This document shows positions 1-7,466 of a stretch of DNA of 42,830 bases, one piece after another (position 1 is the first letter of the stretch; each line of letters starts with the position of its first letter). The stretch lies in assembly GCA_036562185.1 (NCBI GenBank), contig DATCKN010000035.1:1-42830 (forward strand), in the 5' to 3' direction. The position numbers were made by a program, and so were the translations under genes. The notes below the pieces were generated by a model that searched no databases, was not told the DNA's origin, and worked only from the letters and a program-made list of their open reading frames with translations. The stretch comes from Thermoclostridium sp036562185. GTDB taxonomy: Bacteria; Bacillota; Clostridia; DSM-8532.

Positions 1-91
1 GGCTAAGATGTGAAGCCGGATGATGTGCTTGATGTTTAGAAAAGAATGAAGTTTGAAGTGTTATGTTAACAATGAATTTTAATGGGTCGAA

Positions 92-109
92 CAGTGGCTT
101 CGGTCACTG
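92..109 (+). terminator. UUCG-capped hairpin upstream of nadD
   Basis: CAGTGGC (92-98) pairs with GTCACTG (103-109) around a TTCG tetraloop, with one G-T pair. Only a weak T-rich stretch follows. It may end a transcript from the left of the window or lie in the nadD leader. Bases 1-91 hold no open frame I can assign; the frame starting at base 1 stops at 4-6, which could be the end of an upstream gene. Confidence 0.4.
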
Positions 110-147
110 ATTTAATACAATATTAATTGTACAAGGTAGTGAATAGA

Positions 148-747
148 TTGCTAGGTATTTTCGGCGGGTCTTTTAACCCCATTCATATTGGACATTTACT
201 TTTGGCAGAATTTATACGGGATGAATTCAGTCTGGATAAAATGATCTTTATACCCACAGGTAATCCTCCCCATAAAAATGTGAACGATTTGGAATCAGGG
301 CACCACCGTTATAATATGGTCAAACTTGCAATTGAGAATAATCCTTTCTTTGATGTTTCAGATATTGAACTGAAAAGAAAAGGTGTATCATATACTTTTG
401 AGACGCTGACCGAAATCAGCAGGGAATATCCGCATGAAAAAATATTTTTTATCTGTGGGAGCGATTCAATTATCCAGTTCCCGACGTGGCGAGATATAGG
501 CAAAATATTTGAACTGGCGGACATTATAGTTGCTAACAGGCCAAATGTACCAAAAGAGAAACTTGATGAGATGATAAACGGATTCAAAATGAAGTACAAT
601 GCCAGAATAGCCTGCTCAGCAGCACCCCATATGGAGGTATCATCGTCAGAGATCAGAAACAGGATTAAGAAAGGTCTCTCAATACGCTATATGGTACCAT
701 TGACGGTTGCTGAATATATTAAAGCAAACAATTTATATCAGGAGTAA
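148..747 (+). CDS. nadD: Nicotinate-nucleotide adenylyltransferase
   Basis: The enzyme adenylates nicotinate mononucleotide to deamido-NAD in cytosolic NAD synthesis. The N-terminus reads LGIFGGSFNPIHIGH, the nucleotidyltransferase phosphate loop with the H-x-G-H signature, and the C-terminal SSSEIRNRI matches the family ISSTxIR motif. At about 199 residues it has the normal length. The frame is open from a TTG at 127, and there is also a GTG at 139, but only the TTG at 148 has a usable ribosome site (AAGG at 133-136, about 11 bases away) and it gives the usual short N-terminus before GIFGGSFNP. The exact start is therefore an inference. It is followed four bases later by yqeK, the standard Firmicute pairing; the rsfS gene often found next is absent here. 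Confidence 0.93.
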   Translation: MLGIFGGSFNPIHIGHLLLAEFIRDEFSLDKMIFIPTGNPPHKNVNDLESGHHRYNMVKLAIENNPFFDVSDIELKRKGVSYTFETLTEISREYPHEKIFFICGSDSIIQFPTWRDIGKIFELADIIVANRPNVPKEKLDEMINGFKMKYNARIACSAAPHMEVSSSEIRNRIKKGLSIRYMVPLTVAEYIKANNLYQE

Positions 748-751
748 AACT

Positions 752-1333
752 ATGAACATTACTGAAATGAAAAGCAAGTTGAAAGAAACGTTAAGCGAGG
801 CACGGTATATACATTCATTAAATGTTATGGAGGAAGCTGAAAAGCTTGCATTGCATTATAAAACAGACGTGGAAAAAGCAAGAGTAGCCGGCCTTTTGCA
901 TGACTGTGCAAAAAATATAGGCAAAGAAAAAGAAGATGAGTTAATCAGGATGTATGGAATAATTATGGATGATATTCAAAAACAGTCCCCTGCCTTGATA
1001 CATAGCATTCTGGGCGTATATGTTGCAAAAGAGGAATATGGAGTTTACGACGAAGAAATTTTGAATGCCATATATTGGCATACTACAGGGCGGGCAGGAA
1101 TGACGCTGCTTGAAAAAATTATATTTGTTGCTGATTTTATTGAACCCGGCAGAAACTTTGATATGGCGAAAAAGGCCCGGGAACATGCATATGAAGATTT
1201 GGACAGAAGTATTTTAATATGTTCCGATTCAACAATTATGTACCTGGTAGATAAAGGTAAAATTATACATCCTTATACTCTGGAAACCAGGAATGATGCT
1301 ATTTTAACGCTGAACAGAAAAGGTATTTTATAG
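752..1333 (+). CDS. yqeK: HD-domain Ap4A hydrolase YqeK
   Basis: YqeK is an HD-superfamily hydrolase that splits diadenosine tetraphosphate symmetrically into ADP. The 193-residue protein shows the family pattern: an early His in ARYIHSLNVMEEAEKLA, the metal-binding pair in AGLLHDCAKNI, a distal His in YWHTTG, and the Asp in IIFVADFIEPGR. ATG 752 is chosen because CAGGAG lies six to seven bases upstream and because the protein then begins with a normal leader; the frame extends further upstream only by overlapping nadD. It is transcribed with nadD, with a four-base gap. No transmembrane segment is visible, so it should act in the cytosol. Confidence 0.93.
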   Translation: MNITEMKSKLKETLSEARYIHSLNVMEEAEKLALHYKTDVEKARVAGLLHDCAKNIGKEKEDELIRMYGIIMDDIQKQSPALIHSILGVYVAKEEYGVYDEEILNAIYWHTTGRAGMTLLEKIIFVADFIEPGRNFDMAKKAREHAYEDLDRSILICSDSTIMYLVDKGKIIHPYTLETRNDAILTLNRKGIL

Positions 1334-1448
1334 CCTCGTTCTATACATTTGGCAATGAATGTTATATAATAGATGTATTCGGCAGTCAGGACGCATTGCT
1401 TTGTTATTATCTGAATGTACGGTATTTTTGAACGAACGGAGGATGGCA

Positions 1449-2060
1449 ATGACAGAAGAACAAAAGATTAACAAGATTAACATCGGAAAAGAAATACTTG
1501 AATGGGTCATTTACTTTATCAGTGCAGTACTGGTGGCCTCTTTAATGCAAAGCCAGCTTTATGCGTTAACAACAGTGCATCAGTCTTCAATGCAAAACAC
1601 GTTAATGGAAGGACATACACTGATTATAGATAAAATCAGTTACCAGTTCTCAGAACCAAAAAGAGGAGATATTGTTGTTTTTCTCAGGGGTGAAAATACA
1701 AAAGGTTTTGTTAACAGGTACAAGGTATTTTTAAAGGATGTTGAATTGCGCTTTGCTAAAAGCTTCAGAACAAATCGGCTGATAAAAAGAGTTATTGCCG
1801 TTGAAGGTGATAAAATTGATATCCGGGACGGGAATGTTTATATAAATGATGAAATGCTTAATGAACCGTATGTTAAAGGGATTACACCCGGAATGGAAAT
1901 GAGTTACCCCTATGTTGTGCCTGAAGGGTATGTTTTTGTCATGGGTGATAACAGGGAGAACAGTCTTGACAGCAGAAGTTTCGGCCCTGTCAGTATCAAC
2001 AGCATTGAAGGAAAAGCAATATTCAGATTATATCCGTTTTCTAAAATCGGGAAGCCCTGA
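1449..2060 (+). CDS. lepB: Signal peptidase I
   Basis: Type I signal peptidase, which removes signal peptides of exported proteins at the outer face of the membrane. About 203 residues: one N-terminal membrane segment (EWVIYFISAVLVASLM, about 18-33), then the periplasm-side catalytic domain. The serine box reads QSSMQNTL, the lysine box RLIKRVIAVEGDKI, and the late box GDNRENSLDSRSFGPV. The serine box has Gln-Asn where most homologues have x-Pro, a small departure. ATG 1449 is preferred over ATG 1443 because GGAGG at about 1438-1442 is then spaced six bases away. The gap 1334-1448 contains a TATAAT at 1365-1370 without a convincing -35 box. A stem-loop terminator follows. Confidence 0.92.
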   Translation: MTEEQKINKINIGKEILEWVIYFISAVLVASLMQSQLYALTTVHQSSMQNTLMEGHTLIIDKISYQFSEPKRGDIVVFLRGENTKGFVNRYKVFLKDVELRFAKSFRTNRLIKRVIAVEGDKIDIRDGNVYINDEMLNEPYVKGITPGMEMSYPYVVPEGYVFVMGDNRENSLDSRSFGPVSINSIEGKAIFRLYPFSKIGKP

Positions 2061-2105
2061 TTTTTATAATTCAGGTACTCCCACATTCATTTCACAGTCC
2101 CCATG

Positions 2106-2139
2106 AAATGCCCGAAAAGTGCTATTTTAGGGCATTTTT
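2106..2139 (+). terminator. Intrinsic terminator of lepB
   Basis: AAATGCCC (2106-2113) pairs with GGGCATTT (2130-2137), with a further AAAA/TTTT pairing possible inside the loop, and T residues follow. It lies 46 bases after the lepB stop and separates that gene from the polyamine region. Confidence 0.7.
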
Positions 2140-2168
2140 CCGTTATCAGAATTTTTTTAAAATATATA

Positions 2169-2199
2169 TTGACACAGAAAAGAAAAAATGCAATAATAT
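2169..2199 (+). promoter_or_regulatory. Probable promoter for the pot regulator and operon
   Basis: A perfect TTGACA (2169-2174) is followed by an AT-rich run with candidate -10 boxes AATAAT (2192-2197, 17-base spacer) or TAATAT (2194-2199, 19-base spacer). It leaves an untranslated leader of about 180 bases before the HTH gene. That leader holds only short repeated elements and no open frame. Confidence 0.45.
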
Positions 2200-2209
2200 A
2201 TTTCGTTCT

Positions 2210-2269
2210 GAGTTTAGCAATATTAAACTCGGTGTTTGATACAAAATCCCGTGTTTAATATAACTAAAC
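2210..2269. repeat. Cluster of GTTTA-type elements, possible operator
   Basis: GAGTTTA (2210-2216) and TAAACTC (2224-2230) form a perfect seven-base inverted repeat. GTGTTTGATA (2232-2241) and GTGTTTAATA (2251-2260) are near-identical direct copies, and ACTAAAC on this strand (2263-2269) is another copy in reverse; a further GTTTAG lies at about 2350. The cluster sits downstream of the promoter and upstream of an HTH regulator gene, which suggests autoregulation. The assignment as an operator is an inference. Confidence 0.4.
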
Positions 2270-2384
2270 TTTTTTAGCGTAAAGGGTTTTTAAAATATTT
2301 TTTTTTAATTTATCAAATACTAATAATGCTGATTATAAGCCAGTTTTATGTTTAGTCAGTGTTTTTTTATTAAGGGGGGATTTA

Positions 2385-2924
2385 ATGCAAATCGGCGCGA
2401 AGATCAAGAGAATGAGGCTTGAATACGGGTTAACGCAGGAGGAACTGGCTGACAGGTGCGAACTGACAAAAGGATATATTTCTCAGCTCGAAAGAGATCT
2501 AACTTCTCCGTCAATTGCTACCCTTAAGGATATACTGGAATGTCTCGGAAGCAGTATACCTGAGTTTTTTAGCGAGCAAAAGGCGGAGCAGGTAGTTTTT
2601 AAAGATAAGGATGTCTTTGTAAAAGAAGTTGATGATAAAGGATACAGAATAAACTGGATTGTTCCTAATGCACAGAAAAAAGACATGGAGCCTATCATTC
2701 TTGAATTGAATGAAAACGGGGAAACCGAGGAAGATGATCCACATCAGGGTGAGGAATTCGGGTATGTTTTGCAAGGGACTATCATTTTAACCCTTGGAAA
2801 AGAGCGTTACAGGGTTAAAAAGGGAGAATGCTTTCATTACAAGGCAAACCAGCCCCACAGCATAAAAAACGCTGGAAAACGGTTGGCGCAAGTACTCTGG
2901 ATTTCAACTCCACCAAGTTTTTAA
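2385..2924 (+). CDS. XRE-family regulator with C-terminal cupin domain
   Basis: DNA-binding regulator of 179 residues. Residues about 4-58 form an XRE helix-turn-helix (IKRMRLEYGLTQEELADRC, then GYISQLERDLTSPS). Residues about 110-175 form a small-molecule-binding cupin, visible as HQGEEFGYVLQG and the later FHYKANQPHSIKN. This is the architecture of PuuR and related regulators that sense putrescine or other small ligands. The start has a strong site (AAGGGGGGA, about six bases upstream). The potA start is 22 bases beyond its stop, so regulator and transporter are probably one transcript, and polyamine-responsive autoregulation is the natural reading. The ligand itself is not shown by the sequence. 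Confidence 0.88.
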   Translation: MQIGAKIKRMRLEYGLTQEELADRCELTKGYISQLERDLTSPSIATLKDILECLGSSIPEFFSEQKAEQVVFKDKDVFVKEVDDKGYRINWIVPNAQKKDMEPIILELNENGETEEDDPHQGEEFGYVLQGTIILTLGKERYRVKKGECFHYKANQPHSIKNAGKRLAQVLWISTPPSF

Positions 2925-2946
2925 ATAATTTTTGGAGGTGGCATTG

Positions 2947-3987
2947 GTGAGCAAAAAGATAATTGAACTGAAAAATGTTACAAAAAGATATAACGGTGTT
3001 GTAGCCGTTAATAATATAAGTCTTTATATAAGAGAAAATGAGTTTATAACCCTGCTGGGGCCCAGTGGCTGCGGGAAGACAACTACACTTAGAATGATAG
3101 GTGGATTCGAGGACCCTGACGAAGGAGACATACTTTTTGACGGTGCCAGGATAAATGACGTACCTCCATATAAAAGAAACATAAATACCGTATTCCAGAG
3201 GTATGCTTTGTTTACACATATGGATGTTTACGAGAATATAGCTTTTGGATTGAGAATAAAGAAAGTTCCGAAAGATGAAATGGACAGAAGAATTAAGCGC
3301 ATGTTGAAGCTTGTTGACCTGGAAGGCTTTGAGCACAGGCATGTTGATTCACTTAGTGGCGGGCAGCAGCAGCGTGTTGCTATCGCAAGAGCCTTGGTTA
3401 ATGAACCAAAAGTACTTCTTCTTGATGAACCTTTGGGTGCACTGGATTTGAAACTCCGCAAGGAGATGCAGATCGAGCTCATGGATATGCAGAAGAATGT
3501 TGGGATTACTTTCATATATGTAACCCACGACCAGGAAGAAGCACTGACAATGTCAGATACTGTTGTTGTAATGAACAAAGGGGTTATCCAGCAGATAGGA
3601 ACTCCTGTTGACATATATAATGAACCACAGAACAGGTTTGTAGCGGACTTTATAGGCGAAAGCAATATCATTGAAGGCATTATGCATGAAGATTATCTGG
3701 TGGAATTTTCGGGACGTAAGTTCAAATGCGTTGACAAAGGCTTTAACCATATGGAAGAGGTTGATATTGTTATAAGGCCTGAAGATATAGACATTACAGA
3801 ACCTGAAAAAGGACTTATACAAGGTGTAGTGACTTCTGTGGTGTTTAAAGGTGTCCATTATGAAATGCTGGTTGAAGGCGGAGGCTTTGAATACATGATT
3901 CAAAGTACCGATATGCAGCCGGTTGGGGCAAATGTTGGCCTTACTTTTAATCCTGAAGACATTCATGTTATGAAAAGAGGGAGCTAA
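2947..3987 (+). CDS. potA: Spermidine/putrescine ABC transporter ATPase
   Basis: ATP-hydrolysing subunit of the PotABCD polyamine importer, on the cytoplasmic side of the membrane. It has the Walker A loop GPSGCGKTT (about 38-46), the ABC signature LSGGQQQRVAIARA, Walker B LLLDEPLGALD and the switch His in YVTHDQEEA. A C-terminal TOBE-like domain follows (VIRPEDIDI and after). GTG 2947 is chosen because GGAGG at 2934-2938 is eight bases upstream; an in-frame TTG at 2932 would overlap that site. The potB start follows the stop directly. The 346-residue length is a little short of enterobacterial PotA but normal for Firmicutes. Confidence 0.93.
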   Translation: MSKKIIELKNVTKRYNGVVAVNNISLYIRENEFITLLGPSGCGKTTTLRMIGGFEDPDEGDILFDGARINDVPPYKRNINTVFQRYALFTHMDVYENIAFGLRIKKVPKDEMDRRIKRMLKLVDLEGFEHRHVDSLSGGQQQRVAIARALVNEPKVLLLDEPLGALDLKLRKEMQIELMDMQKNVGITFIYVTHDQEEALTMSDTVVVMNKGVIQQIGTPVDIYNEPQNRFVADFIGESNIIEGIMHEDYLVEFSGRKFKCVDKGFNHMEEVDIVIRPEDIDITEPEKGLIQGVVTSVVFKGVHYEMLVEGGGFEYMIQSTDMQPVGANVGLTFNPEDIHVMKRGS

Positions 3988-4833
3988 GTGAAAAATAAAG
4001 CAAAATACCTTGCTTATCCATATATTGTATGGATGGCTATTTTCATAGTTATTCCACTGTTGTTGGTGCTGATATACAGCCTTACGGCGGGTAACGTCAA
4101 TGATCCGTCTTCACTTTCTTTTTCTGTTGAAAGTTATACAAGGGTTTTTGATGTTATGTATTTGAAAGTAATATGGAAATCCTTCAAACTGGCCATTATT
4201 TCCACGGTGTTTTGCCTGGTTCTGGGGTATCCTGTGGCATTGATAATATCAAATGTGAAGGCTAAATATAAAAGTATACTGCTTATGTTTTTTCTTGTTC
4301 CGATTTGGATGAATTTTCTTTTGCGCACGTATGCATGGATGGCAATACTGTCTCCAAACGGATTTCTTAACAGGGTACTGTCGCTCCTGGGATTGCCCAC
4401 GCTCTCGATTATGCCCGGACAAACAGCAGTTGTATTGGGAATGATATACAATTTTCTGCCATTCATGGTATTACCGATATATACATCGCTGTCAAAAATA
4501 AACCGGAATGTACTGGAGGCGGCGATGGATTTGGGTGCCAACAACTTTATAACATTTTTAAAAGTAATTCTTCCACTTACTGTGCCGGGGATAATAAGTG
4601 GAATAACCATGGTTTTCATGCCTGCGGTCAGCACCTTTGTAATATCCCAGTTGCTTGGCGGAGGTAAGGAACTTTTAATTGGGAACTTGATAGAACAGCA
4701 GTTTACCGTTCAGCGTGACTGGCATTTTGGCTCGGCTTTATCAATTATTCTTATGATTATGATACTGATATCCATGGCTGTTATGTCGAAGGTTGATACC
4801 GACAATGGTAATGGGGGTGCACCGACATGGTAA
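3988..4833 (+). CDS. potB: Spermidine/putrescine ABC transporter permease PotB
   Basis: First membrane subunit of the polyamine importer, 281 residues with about six membrane segments beginning at IVWMAIFIVIPLLLVLIYS. The loop that docks on the ATPase reads EAAMDLGANNFITFLKVILP, the EAA motif of binding-protein-dependent permeases. The GTG start touches the potA stop codon, with AGAGGGAG just upstream, and the gene ends seven bases inside potC. Both arrangements suggest translational coupling. The N-terminal segments and gene order distinguish it from the other permease as PotB. Confidence 0.92.
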   Translation: MKNKAKYLAYPYIVWMAIFIVIPLLLVLIYSLTAGNVNDPSSLSFSVESYTRVFDVMYLKVIWKSFKLAIISTVFCLVLGYPVALIISNVKAKYKSILLMFFLVPIWMNFLLRTYAWMAILSPNGFLNRVLSLLGLPTLSIMPGQTAVVLGMIYNFLPFMVLPIYTSLSKINRNVLEAAMDLGANNFITFLKVILPLTVPGIISGITMVFMPAVSTFVISQLLGGGKELLIGNLIEQQFTVQRDWHFGSALSIILMIMILISMAVMSKVDTDNGNGGAPTW

Positions 4834-5606
4834 AATTTTTGAAAAGATTTTATTTATGCCTGATTTTTATATTCCTGTATGCTCCCATACTGGTTTTAAT
4901 TGTTTACAGTTTTAACGAATCAAAGTCCAGGGGGCATTGGGGAGGATTTACGCTTAAATGGTACGGAGAACTTTTCCGGGATCGTGATATCATAAAAGCC
5001 CTTTATTATACATTTTTGGTGGCTCTTTTGTCTTCAATAATTTCAACAATTATTGGAACATTTTCAGCCATTGGAATTCACAATATGGGCCTTTTTGGGA
5101 AGAATTTTGCGTTGAACATAAACTATCTGCCTGTTTTAAACCCTGATATTGTTACAGGTGTAGCATTAATGACGTTGTTTATATCGGTGAATATGCGGTT
5201 GGGTTTTTTGACTATGCTTATTTCCCATACCGTGTTTAATATACCGTATGTAATTCTTTCTGTTTTGCCGAAGCTTAAACAGATGAACAAACATATGACC
5301 GAAGCCGCGTTAGACCTGGGGGCCACCCCGGCATATGCGCTCAGGAAGGTGGTTATACCCGAAATAATGCCGGGTGTTATTACCGGCGCGTTGATTGCTT
5401 TTACCCTGTCAATAGACGATTTTGTAATAAGCTTTTTCAATACCGGTTCGGGCGTTACAAATCTGTCCATACTTGTGTATTCAATGGCTAAGCGCGGTGT
5501 AAAACCCTCAATTAACGCTTTGACCACTTTAATGTTGATAACAGTAGTTATTTTACTGCTGTTGATTAATAAAAGAACGACAAAAGGAGATGAGCTATTG
5601 CCATGA
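4827..5606 (+). CDS. potC: Spermidine/putrescine ABC transporter permease PotC
   Basis: Second membrane subunit of the importer, 259 residues, about six membrane segments. The N-terminal segment LIFIFLYAPILVLIVYSFN and the phrase WGGFTLKWYGELF are typical of PotC. The EAA loop is EAALDLGATPAYALRKVVIP. Its ATG lies within the end of potB, and its stop overlaps the potD start by four bases, so the four proteins are probably made in fixed proportion from one message. Confidence 0.92.
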   Translation: MVKFLKRFYLCLIFIFLYAPILVLIVYSFNESKSRGHWGGFTLKWYGELFRDRDIIKALYYTFLVALLSSIISTIIGTFSAIGIHNMGLFGKNFALNINYLPVLNPDIVTGVALMTLFISVNMRLGFLTMLISHTVFNIPYVILSVLPKLKQMNKHMTEAALDLGATPAYALRKVVIPEIMPGVITGALIAFTLSIDDFVISFFNTGSGVTNLSILVYSMAKRGVKPSINALTTLMLITVVILLLLINKRTTKGDELLP

Positions 5607-6658
5607 AAAGAATAAGCGTATTATTTTTATCATTCCTTTTAATTGTTACAAGCCTTATAGTGCTCCCGGGATGCAACAAGGACAGGGTTGTATTGAATGT
5701 TTTCAACTGGGGACAGTATATAAATCCTGATTTGCTGACAAAATTTGAAAAAGAAACAGGAATTAAAGTAAATCTGGAGTTGTTTGAGACCAACGAGCAT
5801 ATGCTTGCCAAGCTTGAAGCAGGCGGTACGGCTTATGATGTGGTATTTCCTTCTGATTATGTAATTGAAGAGATGATCCAAAAGGACATGCTATATAAGA
5901 TTGATTTTAACAATATTCCAAACTTTAAGTATATTGGCGACAGGTTTAAAAATTTAAATTATGATCCTACCAATGAATACTCTGTTCCATATTTCTGGGG
6001 AACTCTTGGTATTATATATAACTCGGAAATGGTGGATGAGGAAGTGGACAGCTGGGATATCCTGTGGGATGAAAAGTATGCAGGAAAAATACTTATGCTT
6101 GACAGTATGCGCGATACAATAGGTGTGGCATTGAAGAGGCTGGGTTATTCTGTTAATGAAACAGATCCTTCAAAGCTGGAAGAAGCTAAAAATTTGTTAA
6201 TTCAGCAAAGGCCTTTGATTAATGGATATTATGTGGATGAAATTACTGATATGATGATTAACGGGGATGCCGCACTTGCGTTGAACTGGTCAGGTGCTGC
6301 AATGGACATTTACTGGGAAGGCGCCGAGCATATCAAGTTTGCTGTTCCGGAAGAAGGAGCAAATCTGTGGTTTGACTGCATGGTAATACCAAAAACAAGC
6401 CGGCATAAGGCCGAAGCTGAAAAGTTTATTAACTTCATGCTGGATCCTGAAAATGCTTATCTGAACAGCGAATATGTAGGATATGCTTCACCTGTTACTT
6501 CTGTATTTGAAAGACTTATGGAGGAAAACCCTGAAATTGCCGATATGGATGCTTATAATCCATCCGAAGAAGTGCTGGATAAATGCGAGGTATTTATAGA
6601 TCTCGGAGATAAAAGGCCGTTATACAACCAGATATGGACAGAAATTAAAGTAGAGTAA
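5603..6658 (+). CDS. potD: Spermidine/putrescine-binding lipoprotein PotD
   Basis: Extracellular substrate-binding protein of the importer. A signal peptide ends in the lipobox LPGC, so Cys24 should be lipid-modified and anchor the protein to the outer membrane face. The mature start VLNVFNWGQYINPDLLTKF is characteristic of the PotD/PotF family, as are the later YDVVFPSDYVI and VPYFWGTLGIIYN stretches. At 351 residues it has the normal length. It overlaps potC by ATGA and is followed by a strong terminator, so it is the last gene of the operon. Choice between spermidine and putrescine cannot be made from the sequence. Confidence 0.93.
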   Translation: MKRISVLFLSFLLIVTSLIVLPGCNKDRVVLNVFNWGQYINPDLLTKFEKETGIKVNLELFETNEHMLAKLEAGGTAYDVVFPSDYVIEEMIQKDMLYKIDFNNIPNFKYIGDRFKNLNYDPTNEYSVPYFWGTLGIIYNSEMVDEEVDSWDILWDEKYAGKILMLDSMRDTIGVALKRLGYSVNETDPSKLEEAKNLLIQQRPLINGYYVDEITDMMINGDAALALNWSGAAMDIYWEGAEHIKFAVPEEGANLWFDCMVIPKTSRHKAEAEKFINFMLDPENAYLNSEYVGYASPVTSVFERLMEENPEIADMDAYNPSEEVLDKCEVFIDLGDKRPLYNQIWTEIKVE

Positions 6659-6682
6659 TTATGCAGGTTTAAGAATAAAATC

Positions 6683-6730
6683 CACCCGAATCTGCCCGCA
6701 GTAGAGCAGGGGCTGATTCGGGTGCTTTTA
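6683..6730 (+). terminator. Intrinsic terminator of the pot operon
   Basis: CACCCGAATC (6683-6692) pairs perfectly with GATTCGGGTG (6715-6724), with a possible CCC/GGG extension inside the loop, and CTTTTA follows. It begins 25 bases after the potD stop. Bases 6731-6845 carry nothing recognisable. Confidence 0.85.
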
Positions 6731-6845
6731 TATTCTCTGAAAAATGCACCGGCCATTATTTTACAGGCTTTCCCGGGCAGGTTCCAGGCTGGTATGTATA
6801 AGCAAAAGGAATATAATATGCAATCATCACGGCATGTCTTTTTCT

Positions 6846-7466
6846 TTACAGTTCAATCAGGCAGGCTCTTACCGGTGAACCGTCTCCGCCCTTGATTTTA
6901 AGGGGCAACGCACATAAAATATAGTCCCCTTCTTCAATATCTTTTAAGCGAAGCCCCTCGAGGATGATGATATCTTTTTGAAGCAAAGCCAGGTGGGTTT
7001 CGTGACCAGGCTGATTGCGTTCAATACCGAGACTGTCAATACCCACACCTTTAATGCCTTTTTCCTGCAAATACCCGGCAGCTTCATGGCTGACGTAAAC
7101 ATACCCGAAGCTGAATTCATCGCTGTATGAATTCTTTGTTTTCAGCAGGATAAAATCATCTTTCTGAATACTCTTCTTCATTAATTCCTCCTTAGTTATA
7201 CAATCGTCCAGATGGGTAAAATCCAACACTTTGCATGGTGTAATACATTTATACAAATCAATTTCCTCAATGGTACTGCCATTTTCAAGGACATGCCATT
7301 TGGCATCAATATGAGTACCGGTATGCAGATTGATATGTAGTGTTGATTCGTTAACACCATCCAGCGATATCCTGCGTGTATGTTCCAGCCAGGGACGTCT
7401 CAGTTCCTGATTTTTATACACCATCATATCACTGCGTATTTCCATGCTGATATCATAAATTTTCAT
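6846..7466 (-). CDS. Cyclase/kynurenine-formamidase-like metal hydrolase
   Basis: Member of the cyclase family (Pfam Cyclase), metal-dependent hydrolases that open amide or lactam bonds; the best-known member is kynurenine formamidase. The 206-residue protein has the family metal motif HTGTHIDAKWH at about 54-64 and the later GVGIDSLGIE and ILEGLRL stretches. The start is the ATG at 7466-7464, with AGGAG ten bases upstream; that ATG shares its A with the TAA of zwf, so translation should be coupled. No kynurenine pathway gene is near, so the substrate is unknown. The zwf partner raises the possibility of a lactone or sugar-acid substrate, but that is speculation. Confidence 0.8.
   Translation of the reverse strand: MKIYDISMEIRSDMMVYKNQELRRPWLEHTRRISLDGVNESTLHINLHTGTHIDAKWHVLENGSTIEEIDLYKCITPCKVLDFTHLDDCITKEELMKKSIQKDDFILLKTKNSYSDEFSFGYVYVSHEAAGYLQEKGIKGVGIDSLGIERNQPGHETHLALLQKDIIILEGLRLKDIEEGDYILCALPLKIKGGDGSPVRACLIEL

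Noticed and set aside
1..91. C-terminal end of an upstream gene such as obg
   Set aside because: obg often precedes nadD, but every frame stops within a few codons and no recognisable C-terminal sequence remains.
2815..3342. Long minus-strand frame across the regulator and potA
   Set aside because: It lies opposite two well-supported genes, has no ribosome site and shows no recognisable motif; a coding shadow.
3228..3680. Minus-strand frame inside potA
   Set aside because: Compositionally odd, opposite conserved ABC motifs, no ribosome site; a shadow.
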